Of a DNA stretch of 64,000 nucleotides, positions 1-11,756 are shown piece by piece. The notes beneath the pieces were generated by a model that worked only from the letters and a program-made list of their open reading frames with translations, was not told the origin of the DNA and did no database searches. The translations under genes were made by a program, and so were the position numbers. Position 1 is the stretch's first letter. Each line of letters begins with the position of its first letter. The DNA comes from Artemia franciscana (lineage: Eukaryota > Arthropoda > Branchiopoda > Anostraca > Artemiidae), in NCBI RefSeq assembly GCF_032884065.1, contig NC_088867.1, positions 1,488,001 through 1,552,000 on the forward strand, read 5' to 3'.

Positions 1-580
1 TTCCATATTAGATTAAAAAAAATTTAGCACATTTTCATTTTGATCACTTGAAAACGCTATTGTTGAATCTTCCAACTCAATCCTAAGTACAACCAGGTCT
101 GCAAAGGTTTTGATTCATTGAGCCGAAGTTACTGCAAGCCAAATACTAAGAAAATTAGAAACAAAATTAGAATAACAAATTGACTTTGGTTCAAAAATCG
201 TCCTTTGTATCAACTGATATAGAAGAGTCTTCCTAACATTTGAAATAATGTACATTAACTTAACAAAAACGGTTTATGGAAGAGTCTTTGTTATATATTG
301 ATTAATTTAAAGAATTTTCATCAAAAAAGTTTTTCAAAGAAAAGTAAACAGCTAAATTAGACAAAAAATGAACAGAAATCAGTAAACAAATGAGACCTAA
401 AACGAACAGAAATTTCAGTTAATCATTAAGCAAAATATATTACAAACAGACTTACGATAAACCAGAATTGTTTAATCTTTCTAGGCCACAGATTAGATAA
501 ACAATATATAAACTGTAAATATTGTATATTTAAGCTGTGTTCTAGGCTTATTAAAGACCTAAGCAAATTTTGAATTTACA

Positions 581-584
<4 letters not shown>
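1..584. other. AT-rich sequence, nothing recognised
   Basis: AT-rich DNA without a long reading frame, recognisable repeat or splice-site pattern that I can support. Confidence 0.4.

Positions 585-641
<57 letters not shown>
585..641. repeat. (AT)n microsatellite
   Basis: Uninterrupted AT dinucleotide tract of about 57 bp, first of several in the window. Confidence 0.95.
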
Positions 642-645
<4 letters not shown>

Positions 646-1399
646 GAAAGAAATGGTTTATTCATCAACAATAAACATGACAAAACTTGAAGCAAAGCTT
701 GTTCAGGTAAATAGTCACCCAACTAGGCCTATATATAAATCAACTAATGGAAGGTGGCGACAATTAAACACAAAAAACAAAACAAGAAACGACAAACAAA
801 TCAAATACAAGCTATTTGGTACTTCCTATTATCAGGCAATTAGACCGAAAAATCGAACAATTTTTGAACTAAATGTTGAATAAAAGAGAAACAAATTAAA
901 ATATGTTTTGTTTTTGTAAAGCACAATTGATGCCTTGGTCATCAAAAGATTTAGGAGGAGTTAGTATTTCTCCTATTTGTGATCTTTATTATTAGTTTTA
1001 GGCTTAACGCAGATTATTCATTGCAATAAAGGTTTGTTCTAGGCCTAACTCATTTATTGATAGTAATATTTGTTTATATTTAGTTTGAAATATTATTTCA
1101 ATTTACTCCTGCATTCCATTTGTTTTATTTAGCTCTTTATTTTTATTGGGGAAACTATTTTTGCAAAAAAAAGTTTTTTTTAACTAATTTTTGTTCGTTT
1201 TTAATGGAAAATTTTTAATTGTAAAAAAAGGAAATGTTTAAAAAGATTTTTGTGTTTTGCCAGACATTCAACACTTTTACATTTTTTCTAAACCTTTTTT
1301 CCCTTGACAAAGTCCTCATGGTTCCCCCGAGTCAAAATTTAAAATACGCTTTATTTCTGCGAAAGATTATGGTATTCAACAACAGTTTTAATTCTTTTA
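642..1399. other. AT-rich sequence, nothing recognised
   Basis: A 76-codon open frame starting at 653 has Lys/Asn/Thr-rich composition expected of AT-rich noncoding DNA and resembles no family I know, so it is not called as a gene. The remainder is T-rich single-copy-looking sequence. Confidence 0.4.
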
Positions 1400-2650
1400 T
1401 CCCAATTTTCAATATTCGCTCAAAGTTCAGCTGGGTCCTTAAAATATTGATTTATGCCGTAAGGCGTGCAATGAAATATTACTGATAAGCCCTTTTAAAA
1501 ACCTGGATGGACATATTGTCTTGGATTTAATTCAAAATCTCCCTCAACTTTCCCTGAAAGTTTTGGTTTGATGCCCTTAACTGCTCCTGATATATCACAA
1601 ATACTTTCTTTGGACATCCTGGATGCACATTGTGTCTTTTGATTTAGTTAAGAGTTCTCCTCAAAATATTCTAATAGTTTCAACTTAATACCGTAAGGCA
1701 TTTCTGAAATATTAAAACACGCTCTTTTAATAGCACAGAGTGAATACAGTGTCTTTTTATTTAGTTTAAGGTCCATTCAGCGTTTCCTGATAGTTTTAAC
1801 TTAACGCCCTTACCTCCTCCAGAAGTTTTGGAAATATTCCACTTTGACAGCATTGTGTGCTTTGGTTTAATTAAAAATACACCTCAACATTCTGTGAAAG
1901 TTTCAACTCAACACCCTTTAATCATCCCTAAGATATTGCGACTGTTCCTTTTTTATGACTAAAATATACAAATTGTTTCTGGATTTGGTTCTATACCCCC
2001 AGTAAACAACCATTGAAAAATTTCAACTGAATATCCTTCACCGATCTTGAAATGTTGCATATACACCTTATCGACAACATTAATGCAAATAGTGTCTTCA
2101 GACTTTGTTCTAAATTTTCCTGAATAGGATCTGATAGTTTCATCTTAGCAGTACCTGAGACATTGCAGATGAGCCCTTTGATAGTGTGAATGCATATAGA
2201 GTCTTCTGAATCAGCTTGGATAGACATAGTGGCGCATGGCTTGGTTCAACATCCTCCCTCATTCAATATCCCCTGAAGGTTTTAACTCTAATACCTCCCG
2301 CTATTTCTGAGATATTTTGAATTTTGACAACCTGAATGCACATATTCTCTTGATTTAGTTCATTACACTCTCAATATTTCTTGAAAATTTTAACTTTATG
2401 TCCTAAGCTCTTCCTGGGATATTACAGATAAGCCAGTTTGACAACCTGGTTCAAAACAGTGTCTTTCGGTTTAGTTTAACATGCCCCTCAACTTTTCCTG
2501 TTAGTTGCAACCTTGATTTCTTTTTGTATCTGAGATGTTGCACAGGAATGCCATTTGAGAACCTAAATAAGTTAGTGTTCAATGCCCCCCCCCTCTGAAA
2601 ATTCCCTGAAAGTTTCACCTTAAAGCCCATAGCCTTCTTGGAGACCCAGG
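1400..2650. repeat. Old diverged tandem array, about 115-bp unit
   Basis: Roughly ten degenerate units follow one another at spacings of about 105-145 bp. Recurrent landmarks in each unit are 'aacctggatgcacat', 'gtgtctttt..tttagtt', 'cctcaac.ttcctgaaag', 'tttcaactta', and 'gatattgca'. Units begin near 1500, 1614, 1733, 1850, 1960, 2083, 2189, 2331, 2446 and 2563. Divergence between units is high, so this is an ancient satellite-like array rather than an active minisatellite. No unit keeps an open frame. Confidence 0.75.
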
Positions 2651-2689
2651 ATTAAGGCTGCTTCCCTTTGTCAATAATAAAACCTGTTC

Positions 2690-2984
2690 ATAGCGTGATC
2701 TTAGTCTATATCTAATACTATAGGGAAAGTGCACTGTTTTATGTACGATGCTTAAGTCATCAACATAATCTAAGTCCAAGAAACTTTTCCTTCCCTATTT
2801 GATTCCGTGTTCTCCATTTCCCTTTCCTAAGCTCCTAAAAACCAAGTCCATCAAAATGATCCATATGGATGGGACTAGGTCACAAACTTGCCTTAATCCT
2901 GATTTGATATGAAACCAGCTATTAACCTCTTTTCCCATATTAACTGCAGCAGTTTTAATAAACATTTTGTAGTCAGGATCTGTA
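2690..2984 (-). pseudogene. LINE reverse-transcriptase fragment (YVDD palm)
   Basis: Read on the minus strand, this short stretch encodes a reverse-transcriptase palm: a segment resembling 'FIKTAAVNMGKEVNSWFHIK', then 'IILMDLVFRS', then LDYVDDLSIV near 2750, the catalytic box usually written YADD. In-frame stops interrupt it. It belongs to the same LINE family as the minus-strand fragments near 10370, 33240-34640, 53140 and 55380, because nucleotide wording such as 'tttgattccgtg.tctcc' recurs near 34380. It is truncated at both ends and dead. The R-family copy begins immediately to its right. Confidence 0.7.
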
Positions 2985-4290
2985 AGTAAGGATCAACCCG
3001 GCTAAATAGTAACCAAAACTCTAAAAAATGCAATTTCAATCTCAATAGATATTTCGAAAGAATTGGGCTCTTATGCTGATTTCAAGTATATATGTTTCAT
3101 TAAGTTTAGTTTAACCCATCAAAGGTTACAAGCCTGAGAAAATTTTCTTATTTTCAAAAAAAGGGGGAAACACCCCCTAAAAGTCGAGTGATCTTAATGA
3201 AAATCACACCATCAGATTCACCGTATCAGAACACTATTGTAAAAGTTTCAAGCCCCTTTTTACAAAAATGTGGAGTTTTCCATTTTTTTTTTGCCAAAAG
3301 AAAGATCACAGATCCGTGTTTATTTGTTTTTTGTTTGTTTTGTTTGTTTTCTCCAGGGGTGATGGTGTCGACCCAGTGGTCCTAGAGTATCGGGAGAGGG
3401 CTCATTTGAACAGAAATTAAAAGTTTTAGTAACCTTCTTAAGCGACATTGAAAACGGGTGGCAACTAGGCCTCCTCCCTCGCCCCTTATTTCCTGAAATT
3501 GCCTGATCAAAATTATTAGATAGTCATTTTGTTCATCATAGTTAAAAGGCCCAATAGCTATGCCTCTGGTATAACATGCCCCCCTCCCCAGAGCCCCAGA
3601 GGAAAGGCCTTTTTTTTTATAAAATATGCCTCTTGTTTTTGTATAGCATTTGTTATTGAGATGAATGCTTACATTTTCGAGGGTGGGGGGGGGGGGCAAA
3701 TATTCTGATGGGATTTTTTCCATGGGGTAATTTTCCATGGAGAGAAGTTTCAAGGAAGTGAACTTGCAGGGGAAATTATTCACAGGTGGAATTTGCCAGG
3801 AATTCTCATACAAAAATCTTTTTATTTGCTTTTTCCTTTGCTCGGAGTTCTCTCTTGCTGTCTTTTCTTTGGAATTGGAACTGAATTGGGGAGGGGGTTT
3901 CTCCGTGGAGGTGGGGTCAGATTTCCTGGCATTAGTAAAAGACCGATCAGAGTTAAAAAGCAAATCAACTAAAGTTAAAGAGCAACATCAAAACATTAGC
4001 AAACAGAAATTATTAGAAATATAACTGGGTTTGCCCCTCACCAACACCTCTCTCTTTACGCCAAAGTTTGGATTTTGTCTACATTCTTTAAAAATGACTT
4101 CGGAAACACATAGGCTGTTTAATTAAAACAATGAGGCTCTTTTTTGAAAGTACTAAAAAAAAATTACCGTAAAGAGCAAGGTGTTGAGGAGGAGACAACC
4201 CTTTCTATATACGTAAAATTTCTGTTCGTTTTAATTTTTAATTTTGCACCTTACTTCCAGTTGAAAAAAATGTAAAAAAAAATTAGCTCT
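2985..4290 (+). mobile_element. R-family element, old copy
   Basis: Begins at 'agtaaggatcaacccggct', the degenerate form of the family start, and runs through the landmarks 'gagcctgagaaaatt', 'gggggaaacaccccctaaaagtc', 'atcaaaattttgaga'-like and 'tccatggagag'. It ends in a foldback palindrome at about 3955-4280 (left arm 'aagagcaacatcaaaaca', right arm 'ttctgttcgttttaatttt'). The terminal hairpin itself is not preserved. Open frames on either strand here are repeats of the same noncoding wording. Confidence 0.7.
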
Positions 4291-4336
4291 TGTACATAGC
4301 ACTAATCACTTTAATGTATTTGTCTAATATTAAACA

Positions 4337-4387
4337 GTCCGTAGTGGCGAACTGTAAACAAGGAATGACCAGGCTCAATTGTAACTG
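4337..4387 (+). mobile_element. R-family element, 5' piece split by a LINE
   Basis: Contains 'cagtccgtagtggcgaactg', a mutated copy of the terminal hairpin CAGTTCGT..ACGAACTG, then 'ggctcaattgtaac'. The consensus that should follow resumes only at about 9103, so the intervening LINE inserted into this copy. Confidence 0.7.
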
Positions 4388-4639
4388 AACTAGTTTTCAA
4401 GTTTTCAGTACTGAACTATTTTTCAAGGTTACAACATATAAACTAATCGGATTATCTTTTTACATTGTTCATGATCTGAGCTAGCTACTGCTTTGATTTA
4501 AATGTGCTGTTACGAAGTAACTTGCAATTACTGAAATAGGCTTTGCAAATTGGGACTGAAATTTTTTGGAGGATTATTTATTGAATGATAAGTCTTTTTG
4601 CTCTGTTTATCGACTTCTAATAATCAGATACTGTTAATA

Positions 4640-5689
4640 ATGTAGCGTTTCAAGCAGAATTTTGATTTTGTGCTAGCTAAATTCAAGAACTACCCCCTAT
4701 GGCCTGTGATAATTTTGCAAATAGGAAAGGATTCGCACGGAAAGCCCACTTATCTGGTCTTTTGTTACGGTAGTCATGATGAATTTAGGTTAATAGATGC
4801 GAATATTCAAGAATACAATCTTAAAACGATAGATTCATCCACGCCTGCTGTCAAAAAAGCAATTGTGGAACTTGATAATACTCCTGAAATTTATGAAACT
4901 CTTTCTAAGACTTTTTTAGCCCTGAAAGCAAGTGATAAATTAGGGTCTAACTCTGTTTCTTCAAGTATCGTCCCAATGTATGAAAAATTAGTTGCAACTG
5001 AAGCCCAACTGGAGAATACAAGAAGATCTGCTGGAAAATATTACAAAGAAAGTGACTGAAAAGTTCAAAGACCCAAGGTCACTGAAAGAGGCTACTGAAC
5101 TGATAGTCTGCCAGGCTTATGATTCAGTCACGCCCGAGTTTAATCCAAAATTTGCAAAAATTGAGCAGACTCCGAGAAGTCTGAGAACTCAAATTGAAAA
5201 TTTGGAGGAGAGGATTAGTAGAATAGAAAATAAGCTTGATGATTATGATCAAGAGTCCTTACTTGATAGTCTTGTATTTCACGGGGTAAAGCAGTTACCT
5301 GGTATAGACACTCGTACGACAATATATTACATTATAAATAGCAAAATGTCTGTGACCGACCTTTCATCTTCTGATTTGATTAATGTATACCATCTCCGAT
5401 TGAATAATCCGACTACACAGCATGAAGAAAGTTCTGTTAGAGCTGCTCCGGTCGTCGATAATTTTATGGCAAAGATGAGGCCCGTAGAGTGTTTAAAACA
5501 AAAGCTAAACTTGCTTCAACTAGTGTTTTTGTATCAGAGACTCTAACTAAGCGTCGTGGGGAGATTTTGAACGCAGTGAAAGACAAGTATGGTCAAAGAA
5601 ATGTTTGGTCAGATCAGGGTCAGATTTTGGCAAAGCCTAGTCTAGGGTCAACAGTCAAGAAGATCCGTTCTATTACCGACTGTATTTAG
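4640..5689 (+). pseudogene. LINE ORF1 with N-terminal PWWP-like domain
   Basis: The ATG at 4640 is followed at once by an in-frame TAG (4643), then an open frame with VLAKFKNYPLWPVIIL and, 25 residues later, a VFCYGSHDEFRLIDANI segment. That is the layout of a PWWP chromatin-reader domain (usual motif Pro-Trp-Trp-Pro, here P-L-W-P, followed by a Phe/Tyr-Gly-Thr/Ser-x-Asp strand). A frame change near 5040 leads to a coiled-coil segment (LENLEERISRIENKLDD) and then a nucleic-acid-binding-type ORF1 region (DSLVFHGVKQLPG...). A second frame change near 5490 leads to the basic C-terminus ending at 5689. Known of the family: ORF1 products bind LINE RNA. A PWWP front end is not something I know as standard. 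The copy cannot make an intact protein. Confidence 0.7.
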
Positions 5690-5885
5690 TCTCATATGTT
5701 GTGGTTAGTGTTTTTTGCATTTGTTTATCTTGCTTTAATGTTTTTGCTTGTATTTTCAACTTTTCTTTTTCTCTCATTTTATGTGTATTTTTCCTTCCTT
5801 GCTTTTTTTCTTTTCTTTTTTTTTTTTTTAGAGAGAGAGATTTGTTTTGGTTCGAGATTTCATTTACTCTCGCTGGATGATTTAA
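5690..5885 (+). other. LINE spacer between ORF1 and ORF2
   Basis: T-rich stretch (poly-pyrimidine plus 'gagagagagattt'), probably the inter-ORF segment of the LINE. An open frame through it is Phe/Leu-rich low complexity. Confidence 0.5.
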
Positions 5886-6739
5886 TGAGCCGACCTTTTC
5901 TCCTTGAACAGGTTTTGTCGGCACAAATAGCAACTGATATTGAGCCTTGTATGAACCACGTTAGATTTAAACAGTTGAGAAACAGTGCATATGTTCAATG
6001 TTCGCAGTTAAACCCCGCGGAAGCCGATTTACTGAGTTTAGTCGCCTGGAATTGCCACCTAACCACGTGTTATGAGGATGTATTGCAATTTCTCTCGGAT
6101 TCTTAAGGTAAAGTTAGTTTTATTGGTATTTGCGAAAGTTTTTTGAGTCAGGAACACTCTGTCTCATTGTACTCTTTTCCAGATTATAATTTGGAGATTA
6201 AAAACCGGACGTCATTTTATAGAGGGGGAATTGCGTGTTTGATTTCTAAGTCGTTGACTTACCAAGTAAGAAATGATATTGATGTTTGGATAGAGGGTAA
6301 ATTCGAAAGTTTTAGTCTCGATTTAGATATGGGAAGTAGTAAATTTTTGATTAGTGTTGTGTATAAACCACCAAATGCTAGCTGGGGAGAATTTGAGCAT
6401 GGGTTTGATCAAAATGCGCGTCCAGTGTCTAGGACAGGTTTAGATTTTATTTGTATGGGTGATTTCAATTTTGATCTGCTTACATCGAATGGAGCGAATT
6501 TTGATTTTTTTTTTAATTTGATGGTTACTCATGATCTTTTCCCCATAGTAAACATTCCAACACGTGTTACGAGTCATTCAGCCACTCTCATTGATAATAT
6601 TTTTGTTGGTTCAAAGTATCTGGACCGTAGTTATGCCGATGTGTTTCTATACCCTTGTTCAAACCATTTCCCAGTCGTTGGAGCAGTACCTTGTCGCCGA
6701 ATAAAAAGAAATAAAATTAAAAAAGTAAAGAGTAGGTAG
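5886..6739 (+). pseudogene. LINE ORF2, endonuclease domain
   Basis: Encodes an APE-type endonuclease that nicks the genomic target for target-primed reverse transcription. Visible motifs in order: LVAWNC (the conserved Asn near the start), GICES, GGIACLI, VVYKPPNA, the metal-site GDFNFDLL near 6460, SATLIDNIF near 6580, and SNHFPVV near 6660, where the family normally has S-D-H; here the catalytic Asp is Asn. A TAA at about 6104 splits the domain after LQFLSDS. It is followed directly by the linker and reverse transcriptase. Confidence 0.8.
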
Positions 6740-8901
6740 TTGAAAAAGGTGAATTTACAGAGGTTTGGCAAAGAGTCGAGTACCACTGCTTTTAGTAAGA
6801 TTATGGATATGAAAGATGACGCTTCTGATGCATTTGATCGTATGATGGGAGTCGTACAGCCAATTCATGATGAGACTTGCCAAGTGAAATTCTTGAAACC
6901 ACGTAAGCGTGAACCCAGGAAGCCCTGGATAACTATTGAAACTCTTAAAGTGTCAGATTTAAGAAATCAAGCGTATGTGGAATATTTAAATAGTGAATGT
7001 GCCAAGAAACTGGAAGAATTCATAATAATACGCAATAAAGTAAACTCGATGAGAAGAAAGCTAAAAAAGAATACTTTGCCCACCAATTGAGTTTAAATAA
7101 GGATAATACTAAAGGAATTCGGAAAGTTATTAATGACCTATTGGGAAAGAAGAAAGAAGCTCCACCTAATTCGCTACTGATTCAAGGAGAACTTATTAAT
7201 GATGAAATAAGTATCATGACTAAATTTGCTGATTTTTTTTCAAGTGTTGGGGAAAATGTACAGGCGAAAGGGTTAGTGAACTTTAATAACGGTTTAATGA
7301 AAGAGGAATTTGTGGATGATAGAGGAATTGGAAATGATATTTAATTTCAGTCTTGTACTGGAGATGAAATTCTGAAGGTTGTGAAAACAAACAAATCGAA
7401 TTCAGCAGGGACAGATGGCTTTAATCTGAAAACTTTTAAGTCAGTGATGTGTTATTTAATGCCATGTCTAGTCCATATAATCAATCTTTCCCTCCAAACG
7501 GGTATATTCCCTGATGCATTTAAAAGGGCAAAAGTAATCCCCCTTCACAAATGTGGCTCTAAGCTAGAAATTGAAAATTATAGACCCATATCAATCCTAA
7601 CTTTGTTTTCAAAAATATTTGAAAAAATTGTGCATAAAAGGCTTTATGATCACCTTATGAAATCGGGATGTTAAGTGAAAACTAGTTTGGCTTTAGAAAA
7701 GGTCACTCGACGTTGGATGTCGTGCATTCCCTTTGTGATACTGTAAATAAATGCTTTGAACGCGGTGAAATCCCTTTGACTGTTTTTATCAATTTTAGAA
7801 AAGCATTCGATACAGTGGATTTTGATATTCTACTCAAACGTCTACAATCCCTTGGAGTTCATAGTTTTCTAAGTGGTAGATCTATTCAAGTTGTATTAAA
7901 TGCTGTGTTTTCTTCTCATTTTCAAGTGAGGTGTGGTGTACCTCAGGGGTCTGTTTCGGGACCACTTCTGTACCTTGTGTATGTTGATTCAATGCGTTTC
8001 TACTTACCTGAGTGTTTTATTACGGCTTTTGCGGATAATACTGCTTTAACTGTGTCTAGTAGATAGGTCGATGATTTGTTGTTGAAAGTAAATAAGGTAT
8101 TAAAGGCATTTTTTGTATTTACAAGTTTGAGCCTTTTGTAAGTGAACGTTATTAAAACTAATTTTATGATTTATAGGAGAGATGGTAAGCCTCTATGTGC
8201 TGATAAAAAGATATTTTTTAACGGTAGGCCTTTGTCACGGGTGTATGAAGTACGTTATTTGGGATTCCAGCTTGATTGTAATCTATCTTGGAAGAACCAT
8301 AGTGATCTTGTTGCAGCTAAAGTTGTTAGAGGTTTGGGAATTTTGCGTCGATTAAAGCATGTCTTACCATTATCAGTTCTTTTAATATTATATCACACCA
8401 TTGTTGCGCCTTATATTTCTTACGGTTGTGTCCTTTGGTCTAGTAATTTCTATGCAAATTTTAAAAGAGTGCAGATACTACAAAATAAAACAGTACGTTT
8501 TCTTGGTAATTATGTAGAAAATGTGAATGATACCACGTCCTGTTTTAAGAAATTACGAGTGCTTATCATTGGTCAGATTCGAGATTATCAAGCTGCTGTT
8601 TTTGCGTATCGATGTTGCAATGATGTATGTCCTCCAGTTTTTACCAGTTTTTTTTTTTCGAGTAAATCGTTCACTCCATGGGTATGAGACTAGAGAGGCA
8701 GATAATTTGATTGTTGAGTGCCGAGACACCACACGTGCAGCTTTCGGAAGTAGGTATTTAGCTCCAGCTATTTGGAATGATTTCCCAGCTGGCATTAGGG
8801 AGGCGGATCATATTGGGTCGTTTAAAGTAAAATTAAAAAAAAACATTTATTGGGAGTGGGGAGCTAATTTTTTTTCTTGTTTTATATATTATTATTGTTA
8901 G
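6740..8901 (+). pseudogene. LINE ORF2, linker and reverse transcriptase
   Basis: After a linker (6740-7340) come RT motifs: SAGTDGFNLKTFK, FKRAKVIPLHKCG, ENYRPISILTLFSKIFEKIV (7570-7640), FGFRKGHST, then INFRKAFDTVD (first catalytic Asp replaced by Asn), RCGVPQGSVSGPLLY (7930-7970) and AFADNTALTV near 8030, where the usual A-D-D is A-D-N. The thumb and C-terminal part (YEVRYLGFQLD, VAPYISYGCVLWSS) runs to about 8690 and on in another frame to about 8900. Stops at 7672, 8064 and 8139 and two changed catalytic residues show it is inactive. Confidence 0.85.
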
Positions 8902-9102
8902 CCTTTCTTATGTATATTCTGGTATTAAGGGGTAATTGAGTGAGAGTGTTTTTGTCCTTCTTTAATATTGTTTTTTCGTTAATTAATTAGGTTGAGAATT
9001 AGAGGATTGCAGCCGTCCAACATCAGGCTGTTTGAGCCTTCCCCCGACGGTTGTGTGTATTTATAGTTTTTGTAAATTAGCAGTTAATATAGAGTTCATT
9101 AA

Positions 9103-10310
9103 CACTAAAAAACCAAATTCTGACACCAACAGACCCATCAAAAGAATTGGACTTGTATGCTGATTTTCAGTGTGGAATTTTCACCAAGTTTGGTCTTACT
9201 CATCAAAACTACGAGCCTGAGAAAATTCACCTATATTTTCAAAAAAGTGGACCCCCCCCCTAAAAGTCATAGAATCATCATCGGATTCAGCCTATCACAG
9301 AGCCCTATTGTAAAAAGCTTCAAGCTCCTATCTCCAAAAATGTGGTATTTCGTGTTATTTGCCAAAAGAAAGATCACGGATGCCAATTTATCTGTTTTTT
9401 TTTTAAGTGACTTTGTTTTAAGATACCAAAAACATTTGAGGGCAACTAGACACTCTTCCATGTTCTTTTTCCCCAGAGTCACCGGATCAAAACTTTGAGA
9501 TATACATTTTGTTCAGCATAGTCGAAAACTCTAATAACTATGTCTTTGAGGACAACTTATTTCCCCACATTCCCCGGGTATGAGCTGCGAGTTATGAACT
9601 TTGCCCATTGTTTGCGCATAATATTGGCTATTGGGAAGTATACAAACGTTTTCTGGGGGGATTTTTCTGGTGGTGGGGAGGTAAAGAGAAGGGGGTTACG
9701 TGGGAGGATCTTTCCATGATGAGAGAATGTTTCAGGGTTGAAATTTTCAGTAAAAATTGTGCAGAGAGGGAATTTGCCAAAATTCCAATATGAAATTCCT
9801 TTATATCTCTTTTTTTTTCTGTTTACTCTCTCAATTTTACGTTTGGAGGAGCTTAGGGTAATTGTCCGGGGTAAATTTTCACCAGGATTGAATTTTCAAG
9901 AGGATGTTTCCTTGGGGAGGGGTATTTTTCCGTGGAGTTGGAGCCAGATATCCTGGCATTATTTAAAAAAGATAAGAAATTAAATTAAAAAATCAAGTTT
10001 TTTCAACTGAAGTAAGGAGCAATAATAAAGCTTAAAATGAACAGAAATTATTAAGCATACAAGGGGGGGTTGTCTGCTCCTCAAAACGTCATTCATTAAG
10101 TTGAAATTTAATTTTGTCCCAATTTTTTAAAAACGACTCCTGAAACACAAAGGTTGTTTACTTAGAACAATAAGTAAGTTTTTAAAATACCGAAAAACCT
10201 TTTGTGTGAATAGTTACATGTTGAGGAGGGGACAGCCTCCTTTACATACGTATTAATTTCTGTTCATTTTAAGCTTTAATATTGCTCCTTGCTTTTAGTT
10301 GAAATTTTTT
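9103..10310 (+). mobile_element. R-family element, 3' piece after the LINE
   Basis: Continues the copy begun at 4337: 'accaaattctgacacc', 'catcaaaagaattgg', 'gagcctgagaaaatt', 'agaaagatcacgga', then the GC-skewed 'tttctggtggtgggg' segment. It ends in a foldback palindrome at about 10005-10305 with arms 'gaagtaaggagcaataataa' and 'attgctccttgcttttagtt'. Confidence 0.75.
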
Positions 10311-10329
10311 TTTTTTATTTAACCTTTAA

Positions 10330-10760
10330 CTGGGAAAAGGCCAAATTGACTACTTCCTCTCAATTTATTAAAATGCCAGTACAATATTTTACTATTATGC
10401 CGTCTAGATGGATTTTCCAGATCCTCAGCAATTTTTTCCATGGCCTACACTTCACACCTCCTAGGTTCATATTTTAATGCTTTCTCCACTTTCTTGGCAT
10501 TCGTCTTATTTTCACATGATCTATGACTCGGATAATTCTTGTACAGGCCTCTTTTCCTCTCTATTAAATATTAAGCCTTTTCAATAATTTTTCTTGCAGT
10601 GTTCCTAACTTTCTTCAATTTTTCCGATGTTAGCTTACGACCAAAAATTGAAAAGAGCACAAAATAGGTTAAAATGACATTTTTTTTATATTTCACAATT
10701 ATAAAAAATTTATAAGAAATTATATTTTTATTTTCATACGGAATCTCACGGAGCTTCACC
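10330..10760 (-). pseudogene. LINE linker fragment (endonuclease-RT spacer)
   Basis: On the minus strand it encodes a segment with EKIAEDLENPSRRHNSKILY followed by WHFNKLRGSSQFGLFPVKG, the connector between endonuclease and reverse transcriptase of the LINE family also present near 55380-55767. The reading continues leftwards from 10760 with interruptions. Truncated at both ends. Confidence 0.55.
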
Positions 10761-11204
10761 CCCTGTTAAAAAAGTATTCAGCTTATTGAGAAGAGCATAA
10801 ATGATTTTAAAGCTAACAGAGAATGAATAACAAACATAGTGTTTTTTAACTCATTTAGTCATTTTAAAATGGAATAAAATGCAGAATCAATTTTTTGTCA
10901 AAATTTTATGAATATCAGAGGCAGCGTAATAGCGTTGCCTATAGTAAAGGCAATAAGGCTTCAATATTAAATTATTTAATAGGCGCAGTTCGAATAGGAG
11001 CAACGACACAAAAATCGATGCTATTCTAGTAAAGAGTAGTAAGGCATATGAAATATCAAAAAGACAAACGTGTCATTATCCTGCGTAGACTGTTTTTGAC
11101 GGTAGTATAAAGCCTATTATCTAGAATTATGCCCATAAGCTTTAAACTTTTATATCAGTTTAGTTTTATAGTTATTTGGATCTGCTAAGATTTTGATAGT
11201 CAAT
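10761..11204. other. Unannotated AT-rich sequence
   Basis: No family, open frame or repeat recognised. Confidence 0.4.
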
Positions 11205-11756
11205 CAAACAGTTCGTGGTAACAAACTGTAGTTAGCACTAACCCGGCTCAATAGTAACCGACACTCTAAAAATAAAATTTTGATACCAATAATTATATCA
11301 AAAGAATCTTAATTTTTACGCTGATTTTAAATATATAAGTTTTTTTTTTCAAGTTTAGTAATACCCATTAAAAGTTACGAACCTGAGAAAATTTGCCTTA
11401 TTTTAGAAAATAGACGAAAACACACCTTAAAAGCCATAGAATCTTAACGAAAATCACACCATCAGATTCAGTGTATCAGAAAACACAACTGTAGAAGTTT
11501 CAAGCTCCTATCTACAAAAATGTGCAATTTTGTATTTTTTGCCAGAACACAGATCACGACCGCGTGTTTATTTGTTTGTTTTTTTTCCTTGCTTTTTTTT
11601 GTTGTTTTTCCCCAGGGTTGATCGTATTGACCCAGTGGTCCCAGAATGTTGAAAGGGGGTCGTTATAACACAAATTAAAAGTTCTAGTATCCTTTCCAAG
11701 AGTAAAAAGCAAATGTAGATAACTTCGAAGACCACACTGCCTTTCCATGACGAAAG
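11205..11756 (+). mobile_element. R-family element, 5' part
   Basis: Starts with 'tcaaacagttcgtggtaaca', a near-consensus terminal hairpin, followed by 'ggctcaatagtaacc', 'gagcctgagaaaatt'-like 'gaacctgagaaaatttgcc', and 'gacccagtggtcccagaatg'. It is interrupted near 11757 by the large palindrome; related module sequence resumes at 11981. Confidence 0.8.

Larger units (their letters stand above)
4388..9100 (+). mobile_element. CR1-like non-LTR retrotransposon (LINE), degenerate
   Basis: A nearly full-length LINE with ORF1 (4640-5689), an apurinic-type endonuclease (about 6040-6710) and a reverse transcriptase (about 7340-8690), all on the plus strand and all broken by stops or frameshifts. 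Both flanks are halves of one R-family copy, which fixes the limits to within a few tens of bases. A target-site duplication is not clear; 'taact' versus 'taacact' is only suggestive. CR1-group membership is inferred from the endonuclease motifs GDFN and SATLIDNIF and the RT wording. Confidence 0.85.

Noticed and set aside
653-883. 76-codon open frame near the left end
   Set aside because: Composition matches AT-rich noncoding DNA, no family resemblance and no splice or promoter support.
3382-3963. 193-codon minus-strand open frame
   Set aside because: Lies wholly inside an old R element and overlaps an opposite-strand frame; Pro/Lys-rich low-complexity reading.
5696-6106. 136-codon Phe/Leu-rich frame resembling a membrane protein
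   Set aside because: First part is the T-rich spacer of the LINE; its second part is the start of the LINE ORF2, which is annotated.
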